64,000 nt of DNA from Antedon mediterranea (Eukaryota > Echinodermata > Crinoidea > Comatulida > Antedonidae): contig NC_092679.1 in the NCBI RefSeq assembly GCF_964355755.1, forward strand, positions 18,962,932 through 19,026,931, read 5' to 3'. Positions 10,801-20,289 of the stretch are shown piece by piece. Under the pieces are notes generated by a model that did no database searches, had not been told where the DNA came from, and was given only the letters and a program-made list of their open reading frames with translations. How positions within the stretch are numbered: the stretch's first letter is position 1; each line of letters starts with the position of its first letter. The position numbers were made by a program, and so were the translations under genes.

Positions 10801-13794
10801 ATCAGTCTACAATAATTACGCATTTAATAGTCAGCAAGTTTTGATAACGTTTTTTCCTTTCACAAAGAAACCTGCTCATACACCATAAACGAAGCGGATT
10901 CCAGTTCTGGAGAAATATTTTCTACAAACTATCCTAGCAACTACCCTATCAACGAAGATTGTATTGTATATTTTAATGTTAGTCAACTTATTTAACGATA
11001 CTATTTACAGTCTCTTAAGCTTGGTTCCCACTAGCGACTCAACGTAACGCAACCTACGCAACGTAAGAAAATACCATTCCAATAATTGTGTTTTTCCCCG
11101 CCTGCGTGAAATCAAACATGCGATGTTTGCAGCACACTGTTGCGTCGTACGTCAGTTTCCACTTGTGATTATGCAATACAGCACCTTGCGTGAAATGATA
11201 CGTAACTGCGTTGTGTTCTAGTGGGAACCATGCGTTACTTGATCTTGTTAATTATAAAACTAAAACAATCAGTGACCTTAAACATACTTTTTGTGGATTT
11301 TAGAAATTTTGATTTTTAATGTATAACAATTTGCTTTATTTTTATACAGGGAAACAGTCAACTGACAATTAACTTTGATGATTTTGAACTGGAAGCCGAA
11401 CAGAGCTGTGGCTGGGATTATTTGAGTGTACATGATGAAAACCTTTACATCTCTTCTGCCGAGTAAGTAGGCCTAAACTTTTGTAAATATTTACAAATGA
11501 TGTAGGCGTATATATTGTAGCAAAGAACTTATAATTGTAGCTATAGTAGGAATATTTTAGATACACGATCAGTTGCGAAAATTTCCAAAAAAATGGTTCA
11601 ACAATAATAATGATGATGTTATTGATATAATCAAAATGTATAATAATGATAAGAATAACAGATTCACATAATGTAAATATTATTGTTCCAGATGAACAAA
11701 AAAGGGTGAAGTCAAATATGCATCTGTGTATACGGCAAACCTGTTCAGGCCGAATTGGTCGAATAACAATAATTAAACTGCTCACTTACACTTTTAGATA
11801 TTGCGGTACAAATAGCCCAGGGCAAATTATCGATGATGATGGCCAGTTAGTTATCAACTTTAGGTCAGATTATTCACAAACCCGCAAGGGATATCATGCT
11901 ACATACGCATTTGCATCAACGCCACCCCCACCACCACCAACGACGGCCCCTCCACCACCACCGACGACGGCACCTCCACCACCACCAACGACGGCCCCTC
12001 CACCACCACCACCGACAACGGCACCTCCACCACCATCAACAACAGCACCTCCACCACCATCAACAACAGAGCTGTTCACAACAACCACTGAATGTCCTGC
12101 GTCTTCAGGTCAGTTACCAGTACTACAATACAATAACATTTCTTGTAGGCCTACTAAAAACATTTACATTCATAATATATAATAAGAGGGACATACAATA
12201 CCTGTAAACATTCAACAATGTACCTCCATTTATAGTTTCAAATTTTATTATAACAAACATTTTCATATTCTTTATCGACATTTTTTCTTTACCGTTAGTT
12301 TAGCGTCTTTTGTTTTAGTTAAGTTGTTATAATTTTAACAGAACCATATTGAAAACATATTTCACCAACTTATTTCTGAATTACGTTATCCTGTATAATG
12401 TTAACCCTCATCAACTAGGCTGAGCTGTGGTGTTTTTAAACAGCTAGTACCTTTCATAATTCATTTTGAATTGACGCAACAATATCTCCGTGAATACGAG
12501 GCCTAGCCTACTATAGGCCTACTTAAGAACAATCACTCAATTCATAATGGCATTTCATTATTCGGTGTTTCATTGTTTTAAATAATATGCAGTGATTCTT
12601 ATAACCCCAAATAAAATTTGAATGATTTCTTATTGTTATTAGTTAATCTACGAAACTACGCCGCAATAGAAAATGCAGGCCTTGGATATCGATTTGGTCG
12701 TATGGCTGCATGGGCAGATGTGGATGGTGATGGTGTGGCCAACAGCTTCTGCAGGTAAGATAAATGGATACAAACTCAGGGCCAAAGTTCCCTTGGTTTT
12801 GGCTCAGATTTCAATTTGAATATTTATTAAACTAAACATCTTTTACGTAAACGAAACGGATTTGTTATTGTTCTTTGACAAAAGTGATTCAATTTTATTT
12901 ATTTTAACAAACACGGAAAATTCAAACTGCAAAAATGTGTTCTTTTTTAAAATAGATTAATGAAAACAACGAGATGGTTTATATCATGCGTGAATTCAGA
13001 TGGCTCCGAGTATACAAGTCCTGATCCAGGGAATGCAAGGTTCAACATAGGAAAAAAGAGAACTGGTTTTATGCGTGACATGAACGGGGACGGGCTTGAC
13101 GATTACTGTAGGTAAGTAAGATGGGTATTAACAACTAAGGCATATTACTTATGTATTCGAGCCAATAGATTAGCAGGTAAATTCAGCAAATTGCTCTTCT
13201 TAGTGGTCTAATCACACTCAAAGTACATTTAAGGGTATGTTACAGCAATGCTCTTCGATTATTCTTAAGATTGCCCAGACACTGCAGTGCTAGTGACGTG
13301 TTTGTTAATAATGGCGTCCCGTCTTTTGGGGAATATCTAAGAAAATCTGTCTTTTCATTGTTACAGAGAATTTATGCTAGCAAAAATGAAATGATAGAAT
13401 GTATTATGGTATCATCATTTTGAATAATCCAGGCTCCACAACAAAATGATGGAGATTCTGAGATGATCTGATACCAGTGTCCTTTTTTGTGCGTGTTTGC
13501 CTTTTATATTTCAACTTGTGTTTCCTAATGTGATGCAATTGATTTTATAACTATGGACGTACGTATCCGAAATAAAAGAAAAATGTAATGTAATGTAATG
13601 TAATACAGATAATGACAATATTTGTATCAAAACACAGATGCCGCAAGCATGCCGGGGAATTCAAGTTCCGATGCACCAAGGCAGGACCAGAAGGATTCGA
13701 ACCAACCTCTGAGGAATTTAACTTAGATTACGCACCGTACAGCGGATATTGCAAGGATAAAATTGTCGACCCGAACACTGGATTTATTTATTAA
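4870..13794 (+). CDS. secreted astacin metalloprotease with EGF, CUB and Cys/NGDG modules
   Basis: Thirteen exons join in phase to 629 residues: 4870-4944, 5507-5729, 7391-7502, 7961-8027, 8513-8710, 8919-9045, 9338-9466, 10868-10977, 11350-11462, 11798-12108, 12643-12754, 12956-13111, 13638-13794 (TAA). Residues 1-20 are a signal peptide and about 21-80 an acidic propeptide. The catalytic domain follows. Its zinc site [12 protein letters not shown] is at 165-176 and its Met-turn SVMHY at about 218-222, with paired cysteines as in astacins. Next come an EGF-like domain (about 268-310), a CUB domain with four cysteines (about 311-426), a Pro/Thr linker (about 427-480), and three exon-encoded modules. 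The first two modules carry DVDGDG and DMNGDG loops that resemble FG-GAP/VCBS calcium loops. Family knowledge: astacins are secreted Zn endopeptidases. I do not see the usual FxGD aspartate switch in the propeptide. The substrate is unknown. An FG-GAP-like tail is not usual for the family. Confidence 0.92.
5190..5280 (-). repeat. tRNA-like SINE fragment in astacin intron 2
   Basis: Read on the minus strand, GTAGTCGAGTGG (A-box-like) is followed by GGGGTTCGACTCCCAT (B-box-like, with a GGG/CCC stem). The variable part is too irregular for a confident tRNA, and the segment lies inside the intron between 4944 and 5507. Confidence 0.45.
5812..5945. repeat. ACCATTTACAC-family fold-back element, copy 1
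   Basis: Ends read TATGACCATTTACA and TGTGTAAATTGGCAT, which are imperfect inverted repeats. The interior contains GATACAGATTCTACGTGG and TTCCGCTTACCG. Other copies are at 16838-16945 and 48835-48970. No coding capacity. Confidence 0.7.
6040..6215. repeat. interspersed element with ATCAGTGGCTGGATCTCAA core
   Basis: It shares AATGCTGTGGGTATCAGTGG, GGAGATACAAA and GAGCTTTCGGGCAACACTAG with 31345-31510, and more weakly with 54768-54888. It ends near an AT-dinucleotide tract. It is a non-coding interspersed repeat of unknown class, possibly a SINE or a retroelement 3' end. Confidence 0.7.
6369..6560. repeat. GTTCCCACTAG-family fold-back element (MITE-like)
   Basis: The ends are AAGCGTGGTTCCCACTAG and its reverse complement CTAGTGGGAACCACGCTT, flanked by TTAA on both sides. 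The arms pair over most of the element (GACGCAACG-type repeats). It lies in the astacin intron between 5729 and 7391. Confidence 0.85.
6855..7220. repeat. TTAAAGATGTATTGTCC-family fold-back element
   Basis: It is a reverse-orientation copy, with TCCCCCAAAACCATGAAAAAT near one end and CGTACATCTTTAAA at the other. The interior contains CAATTTGAATA, TTTGCTTTAAATTAC and ATTTTTGGTCAAAGTGG, shared with the other copies. It lies in the same astacin intron. Confidence 0.75.
8135..8288. repeat. GTTCCCACTAG-family fold-back element
   Basis: The left end is TTAAAGCTTGGTTCCCACTA and the right end GTGGGAACCACGCTTAA, with flanking TTAA. It is shorter than the copy at 6369 but has the same GCGTGAAATCAAAC interior. 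It lies in the intron before the zinc-site exon. Confidence 0.85.
9734..9850. repeat. TCTACACTATCAAA-family fold-back element
   Basis: It contains GTCTACACTATCAAACTTTA, ATATATGGACATGATGATG, CATATCACTACCATATTTGG and GGGCACATC, in the order seen in all copies. The right-hand inverted end is eroded here, where it meets the 68-bp tandem array. Confidence 0.75.
9883..10715. repeat. 68-bp tandem array (about 12 copies) in an astacin intron
   Basis: The unit runs from GTTAAAACGTAACTTCTGCC through ATAGGAATTCA and GTAGACAGA to TACGCATGCTCGAG. GCATGC recurs at 9929, 9997 and 10065, fixing the period at 68. Copies differ at few positions, mostly in the GAATTCAGAAA/CATAAAAA stretch. The array lies between the EGF exon (ends 9466) and the first CUB exon (starts 10868). 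Confidence 0.95.
11017..11236. repeat. GTTCCCACTAG-family fold-back element
   Basis: The left end is AAGCTTGGTTCCCACTAG and the right end CTAGTGGGAACCATGCG. It lies in the intron between the two first CUB exons (10977 and 11350). Confidence 0.8.
11926..12075 (+). repeat. coding Pro/Thr minisatellite (linker of the astacin protein)
   Basis: CCACCACCACCAACGACGGCCCCT-like units repeat about six times in frame and encode APPPPPTT. The repeat is likely to vary in length between individuals and resembles mucin-like, O-glycosylated linkers. The opposite-strand poly-Gly/Val frame is an artefact. Confidence 0.85.
13225..13610. repeat. interspersed repeat ending in (TAATG)n, in the last astacin intron
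   Basis: Sequence from about 13310 to 13470 (GGCGTCCCGTCTTTTG, GACAGAGAATT-type words, TGTATTATGGTATCATCATT, CCAGGCTCCACAACAAAATG) recurs in reverse orientation at 54465-54625. The right end is a TAATG pentamer run at about 13584-13606, which suggests a retroposed element with a simple-repeat tail. The class is unknown. Confidence 0.7.
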
Positions 13795-14195
13795 GAATAT
13801 TGACTTTTTTATGTCATTGTTTTAATTTTTGTGGGATACTATTAGATGTTGTAAGTCTAAAATATATAACTGCTGGCGTTTTCAAAGTGCATAAAGAAAA
13901 ATAATGGTTTTATGCCAATATGCTAATAGGCCCATATTGGGCTTTTATTTGGCCTTTCTATTATTATATTATTATGTGACAGGCCTACTTATTTGTAATA
14001 AGTTATGTTAACAGTAATGTATGCCTATGAACTTAACCGAATAACTGTAAATACCTTGTTATAATATTTAAAATATATCAAAGAGATAAATACAATAATG
14101 AAAGATGGATAACGGTATTTACACACTAGAATTCCTCCATATTTGAAAACGCAGGCTGACCTGCGGTATTTTAATTTACCGGTTTTTCTTTTGGT

Positions 14196-14280
14196 TTACT
14201 CTGAGACTGGCTCTCGGATTTTACACTTATTTCAACGGTGATGGTATTAAAGATTCAATTATCTGCAAAAAAGTACCGTA
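14196..14280 (+). pseudogene. vestigial NGDG-like module downstream of the astacin stop
   Basis: About 400 bases after the stop codon, one frame reads GFYTYFNGDGIKDSIICKK. This is similar in layout to the [15 protein letters not shown] module inside the gene. No good acceptor and donor pair joins it to the gene, and the frame soon ends in TAG. A decayed counterpart is at 1678-1732. It is probably a remnant exon; alternative splicing to it cannot be excluded. The surrounding 13800-15100 region otherwise holds nothing recognisable. Confidence 0.5.
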
Positions 14281-15103
14281 TTATTTGTAGTGAATATTGC
14301 CTAATTAAATCCTTAAACCACTAAAAGCTCATCATGTGGGCATATCAACTCCCCTGCACACCAAGACTTTTTCTAAAATTCTGAGAAAGCTAGATCCTGC
14401 TTGCTGGCTAATTGCCATCGTGGACTGTCAATAGCGCCGTCATCGACGTAATCTGGAAATTTCTACATTCCATCCAGTCCTGTTATTGTCATGGTGCACA
14501 GTTGTTAACAAACCGTAAGTAAAACTGTTTAGTCTATACTTGCATGTATTTCTTTATTGCATCAAAATATACATTTCTATAATACTACTGGTAAATAACA
14601 GTATCCTTTTTTGTACTCTAAATGCTATATTTTGGGTCGGCGAACGTGAAAAAGTGCATCTTAGACAGACTAACTATTAATACCACGTGTATTTTAAGTC
14701 TCGCGGTAATGGGTCAACGCGTCACACAGAGGTTGTTATGTCTTCCTTTAATACAGATCTCTTTCGCCGTTGGATCTGTAACCACATGGTGTATTATGTA
14801 TGATTGAGTCGATTTGTCTTCACATCCAAAATATGGTGTTACAACAAACATTATAAACACACAATATAACAGATATTACGTCATGGATAAATTATCGCGT
14901 TTAACCTTCATCATCGGCGAAGTTTTACCAAAATTGATAACGCGGTCATTTAAGTTTTTGAGAATTTACAATAGACAAGAAAAAACACACTGGCACTTAA
15001 TATTGATGCATAATATATTTTAATGTATAACATTATTACGACAATTTAACATTGCCTCGACATACTATCGGTCACGCCTTTTGGCAACTTTCTTTTAGCA
15101 TTT

Positions 15104-17484
15104 TTATACTGGCTCAGGCACATTCTTCTTGAAGTTTCTGGCGCCACTAATACTTCGTGGATCATAACTGCAGGCGATATACTCCCATTGTTGGGCTGAA
15201 TCCTGTTTATACCCACATCCAAGTTTTTTACTGTCCATCCATACAACCTGTGTAAAATGACCTATGGAATACAAAACAATAATAATTTTATATCCGGTAA
15301 ATCATTAAACGAAGTCATCCCTATTACGTGATCATGATTCTAACGCGGATTTAAATCGGATCACTATCTGTTCTACCCGCTTAAGCGTGGTTCCCACTAG
15401 CGACGCAACGTAACGTAATCTACGCAACATAAGAAAATGCCATTTCAAAAATTGTGTTTGCCCCCGCCTGCCTGAAATCAAACCTGCGCTGTTTGCAGCA
15501 TTATTGCGTCGTCGGTTCCCACTTGTGATTAGGCAATACAGCACTGCGTCAATATGTCGCTGCGTTGCGTTACGTTGCGTCGCTAGTGGGAACCACGCTT
15601 TAGTAAATGCGTGTGAACACTGTTGCAGTACTAGACTTTACCTGTCTCATCTGAATATCCGGGATTGTTGAAATCATAGTATTGTATCTCATCGTACCAT
15701 GATTTTGTCGGAAGTTTACCTGAAAAAACACAAGTAATATGAAGGTGAATTGTTTTTTAATCACGGCCTATGCCAATACTAACGCTTCGTTCCCACTAAA
15801 GCGTGGTTCCCACTAGCGACGCAACGCAAGTGAATTGACCAATCACAAGCGATGGCTTATTCGCTTTTGATTGCTAACTGTCTATAACTTCGCTTGTCAT
15901 TGGTTAAAACGCTTGCGTTGCGTTTACGTCCTTGCGTTATGTTCTAGTGGGAACCAAGCTTAAGAGGCAGTGCAAGGACGATGGATTTTATATTCGCACT
16001 TTCACTTGTCATGATCAACTCACTTGCGTTGCACTACGTCCTTGCGTTGTCTCTAGTGGAAAGCAAGCTTTATAGGTGAAAATTAGATCAAACTATTAAA
16101 AGCTATCGTGCCATTCTCTACGTCAATTAGATTTTAAAAATAAATAATTGATTTAGGCCTACCAGTTATCCGTTGGCCGTATGATGCGTAAATGTTCTCT
16201 CCGTACTGTCCGTCAGAGTGTTCCAGTTTTCCTTTGACTGCATTATCATTAGCAACACTTTGTGCGTATGTATTAAGGATGTCATCTAGCGTAAGAGACT
16301 GTATGAAAACAAACATCCCATATATGATATTTTAATCCGACGATAAACAGAATGGTGAATTGGAAACATTCTATGGGACTGTTTATTCGGGTCTCGCGAG
16401 GCAAAAACAATTGACATAACAGAAAGATGAGGAAAATTAAAATTGTAAATTAAGCATAAGGCGAATTCGTGAAATAAAGTTAATATAGGCCTAGCTGTAA
16501 TTAGTTTAAACTGAAATAGTACGTACTGGAACGCCATGGAGGCATCGATAGTAGTTATGAGCATCGAGTATCTGTTGTCGGAGATCATCTATATCATTAA
16601 AGTTTATCCGATTCCCGGATGGGTTTGTGCAGCTGGCTTCGTTTGAACCACCTGGAATGCACGTTAATGGTTTTTAACTTATAACGCTAAAAAACAAATG
16701 CTTTGAAAAAGAAGTGAAAATGATCAGAAAATAAAAGATAAAATGAAATTCATGTTGACACCCAGACCGAAGGACACTTTACAGAGACCAGCGGTAACGG
16801 TAATAAAAATATAGAATCGGTGTAATTCCTTATATTATGACCATTTACACACAACGCGGAGCGGACGGGTTCGGATACAGATTTTACGTGGGATAATGTT
16901 CGTGGTTCCGCTTACCGTTACCGGTCGTCTGTGTAAATTGGCATAAAGGCCCATTTACACTAGGACGATAACGATCGACGATAAATAGATAACTATTCAT
17001 ACATAAATAAAAATAAATATAAACACTAAACACTTTTCAGTCTATAACTATAGAATAACCATCTTGGCCTATGCTTCCTTTGATTAAAATTATATTTTCA
17101 CACGTCCAACCAAATGACGTCATGATTAGTAAGAGCAATAATATCGTGACAATACAACGATTTTATTCTTTTTATTTATCGTGACGTAATTTGATTGGAA
17201 TATTAGGTTTATCAAAAGACAGCATAAATGATTATCCTATAGTTTTAGAACGAAAACCTTTCTATTGTATGTTGTTTTATGTAAAAAAAAATGCATGCTT
17301 ATCTATCGTCGATCGTTATCGTCCTTGTAAATGGGCCTTTATCACTCTTATACGCCATATCACTCTTTGCATCTCCAACCATTTGTTCTTTCAAAATGTT
17401 ATTAACAAATATTACTGTACCTTCAATTATTGGTGCGCACGAGATAATTCCAACGAGGAGCATCAAGAGACGCATAGCCACCAT
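15104..17484 (-). CDS. secreted CAP-domain (CRISP/PR-1/GAPR-like) protein
   Basis: Five exons join in phase to 186 residues: 17421-17484, 16527-16651, 16163-16298, 15642-15719, 15104-15261 (TAA at 15104-15106). The first exon is a signal peptide rich in Leu, Ile and Val. The CAP domain follows. ILDAHNYYRCLHGVP is the first helix, EHSDGQYGENIYAS carries the family GEN motif, SWYDEI the acidic residue, and GHFTQVVW the classical CAP motif with its His. YIACSYDPRS... ends the domain. The cleft residues (two His, two Glu/Asp) are all present, and there is no C-terminal Cys-rich tail, so it is the short CAP type. The family binds lipids or acts in secreted defence or reproduction roles; the exact role here is unknown. 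Intron 1 contains two fold-back elements. Confidence 0.93.
15383..15600. repeat. GTTCCCACTAG-family fold-back element
   Basis: AAGCGTGGTTCCCACTAGCG and CGCTAGTGGGAACCACGCTT are near-perfect terminal inverted repeats. The element is in the last intron of the CAP gene. Confidence 0.85.
15799..16075. repeat. GTTCCCACTAG-family fold-back element plus a partial copy
   Basis: A full copy at 15799-15962 is preceded by a 5' fragment (CGCTTCGTTCCCACTAAA) and followed by a partial copy ending CTCTAGTGGAAAGCAAGCTT. The interior carries ACCAATCACAAGCGATGGC and its inverted form, giving two CCAAT boxes in opposite orientation. It lies in intron 3 of the CAP gene. Confidence 0.75.
16838..16945. repeat. 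ACCATTTACAC-family fold-back element, copy 2
   Basis: It starts TATGACCATTTACACACAAC and ends GTGTAAATTGGCATAA, with GATACAGATTTTACGTGG inside. It directly abuts the next element at 16946. Confidence 0.75.
16946..17341. repeat. AAGGCCCATTTACA terminal-inverted-repeat element
   Basis: The left end AAAGGCCCATTTACACTAGG then ACGATAACGATCGACGATA pairs with the right end TATCGTCGATCGTTATCGT, then CCTTGTAAATGGGCCTTT. The TIRs are about 39 bp and flanked by TA. The roughly 320 bp interior has no ORF of note. It lies in intron 1 of the CAP gene, 80 bases from exon 1. Confidence 0.85.
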
Positions 17485-18099
17485 CTATGAACACAGATAA
17501 TGCATTTTGGTAAGAAAGGGTCAGAAATAAACGAATAATAAACGGTATATTATATTCTAACTTACGTACCATTGATCAATACCAACAACTTCTGATCTGT
17601 TCTAAAAACTTCTGATCTGTTCTAAAAACTTTTAGTTAATGGGAGCTGGTTCCGTTACGCCATCTTTTATACATGCCACCGGTGATATTTCAATAAGACG
17701 TCATAATTACATTAACAAATCAATCGTCATCATGATGTACACGCGTGTAAAACAGCCGGCCGACTGTTATCAACTGTAACATCGTGTCTCGACATGGGAT
17801 GTGCGAATGATTGATTTCAACATGCCATGTTTACTAGGGTAGGATTGCTATGATCTGATGATTCGAGATGGACACACACTTAATAAAAATAATAATAATA
17901 TCCTGGATTTAGGCCTATATAGCGCCTAATGTTGTGAAACCTCTAATCGCTGAACAATATTACTCCAGTCATTTTGGATCAAACACGTATATAAAAACAT
18001 ACTCCCATAATGCAGCTAGTAATCAGCTATTATTACGCCATTCGCTACAGTTTACGAAAATGGTTTTAGTTGGAAAATTGTAATACAGTTTTTGTATTG

Positions 18100-18800
18100 T
18101 CGATAGTATACTTTCAGGCGTAGTTCTAAGAATAGGTTTGGTCTGAGAATTCTAATAATACTGCTTATTGTTGATAGTATGATTTCAGGCGTAGTTCTAA
18201 GAATAGGTTTGGTCTGAGAATTCTAATAATACTGCTTATTGCTTGATAGCATGATTTCTGCCGGTTGATGTAGTCATTGAATAGGTTTTGTATACAAAAA
18301 ATCTGTTATAATAAATGTTCGAGCCTTTTTCCAAAATAGAAATATATGGCACCAACAAACATTCTGTCGGTAATGACTTCAAAATACAGTATATTGAAAA
18401 GCAACGTTGAAAGAAAAGATACTGCTTATTGTTGATAACATGATTTCTGCCGGTTGATGTAGTCATTGAATAGGTTTTGTATACAAAAAATCGGTTATAA
18501 TAAATGTTCGAGCCTATTTTGAAAATTGAAATATATGGCACTAACAAACATTCTGTCGGTAATGACTTCAAAATACAGTATATTGAAAAGCATCGTTGAA
18601 AGAAAAGATACTGCTTATTGTTGATAACATGATTTCTGCCGGTTGATGTAGTCATTGAATAGGTTTTGTATACAAAAAATCGGTTATAATAAATGTTCGA
18701 GCCTATTTTGAAAATAGAAATATATGGCACCAACAAATATTCTGTCGGTAATGACTTCAAAATACAGTATATTGAAAAGCAACGTTGAAAGAAAAGAGAC
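18100..18800. repeat. tandem array: two 71-bp units, then three 187-bp units
   Basis: TTCAGGCGTAGTTCTAAG recurs at 18113 and 18184 (period 71). From about 18230, a unit with ATACTGCTTATTG, ATGATTTCTGCCGGTTGATG, AATGTTCGAGCC and CAAATATTCTGTCGG-type words is repeated three times with a period of 187. A minus-strand open frame of 174 codons across it has the repeat structure of the DNA and no protein features, so it is not treated as a gene. It lies between the CAP gene and copy A of the orphan gene. Confidence 0.92.
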
Positions 18801-19044
18801 AGTCTAGTTTCGTTTGTACTACTACTACTATTATGAATATTTCAAACTAGTTTTTTTTAAACATACGGTACTTAATAAGAATATTACATTTGTCAAAAGA
18901 AATTAATTTTAGTGCTGATACAGAATCAATTACCACTTTATTTTCTTATTGTATCTTATTGTCATTTTTTTAGGTTGGCATAATTATATTGAATTGATTG
19001 TTGAATAAATTACATTTGGTTAACAAGAACAAGGCCATATACAT

Positions 19045-19155
19045 CGCTGCAGTCGCGTGCTCAAATTTGAGTTAGTGTTAACCGACCGCCCGCCCGACCG
19101 ACCAACCAACCGACCGACCGACCGACATAGTGAGCTGTGCACGCGACTAAAAACA
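19045..19155. repeat. short fold-back element with internal (CCGA)n
   Basis: CAGTCGCGTGCTCAAA on the left pairs with GTGCACGCGACTAAAA on the right, with CCGACCGACC-type tetranucleotide repeats between. A second copy is at 22040-22137 (AAGTCGCGTGCTAAAA ... CACGCGACTAATA). Left of it, 18810-19040, nothing is recognisable. To the right, 19160-19860 also holds no gene. Confidence 0.7.
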
Positions 19156-20289
19156 AAGGATAGTATTTAGTGCTGTTATTATTCTGAAAATGGGTTTGCC
19201 AGATACATACTGTCAGTATTGATTAAACGTCTAATAAGCCTCGCCCTGAAACATCGTATCTACGTATTTGAAAAAAAAATCATTAGGCAGAATTTCGAGA
19301 ATTCAATATTAGTTTAATGTATGGGTGATTTTAACAGAGAATAAAGTAAATGATTGCATTACTCAATTTAGCCGTATACTACATTATACTAATGGACGTC
19401 CATCTTGAAATATACCCGCACACAATAATACGAGGGTGCTTCGCATTTACCTATCTCCTGTTACAATAATTGTTTTTAATAGCTGAAAACCGGTCAAACA
19501 GCTCGAGTATAGCATCATAATGTTGAAGAAAATACTATTTTAATAGATTGAATATATTAAGTAACGTATTGATTGGCGATGAATGGAACATTCCAATCTC
19601 TCAGTCTCCCAGTATAAATATTTGGTAAAACGCAAATAGGTACATTTATGGGCCCTTGGGGATAAACTTAAAACCTTTAGTTATAATAGTAGATATAACA
19701 TTGCAATACAAATTTTCACAATAAATACATAAACCATTTTTGGTTGCCAGTTGAAGCGCAAAAACATATATACAACCAAATACATTTTATTACTGACAGT
19801 TGCTTCTCAACGTTTATATTAATTAATAATTATATCACATCTTTTTTTGTCAAAGTAGTTTGATAGTATAGGCAGAGTTTAAGGCAAGACAACGTAGACA
19901 GATTGATTATATTATTATTGCACATTTTATTATATTTATAAATAGATATACAAGGTATATATAATATCAATAATGGATATATCATCACTATTATTGACAA
20001 TTGAATCGAGGCATTAAAACCTTCTGAACTTTAACAAATAACTTTATAGGCGGTGATGACACTTTGTATATACAACAATAATCAGACAACATAATAATCA
20101 GACATCATGCCTTTTCACCAGCTCCATACGCTGATGTATCGTCCACCCACTATCGTGTGGTCTCGAAGGACAGCTAGTAGGTGACCAAACAAAGGAACCA
20201 AATACACACTAGTCCCACCCAGACGACCAAACGCAGAGAAGTAGTTCATTATTGTTTCTGTGTTTTTTTGTTTTTTCTTTTTGTTTTTT

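Noticed and set aside
11894-12088. Minus-strand Gly/Val-rich open frame
   Set aside because: It is the complement of the coding Pro/Thr minisatellite of the astacin gene.
18236-18760. Minus-strand 174-codon open frame with three repeats
   Set aside because: It follows exactly the 187-bp DNA repeat; no domain, no splice support and no upstream regulatory signals.
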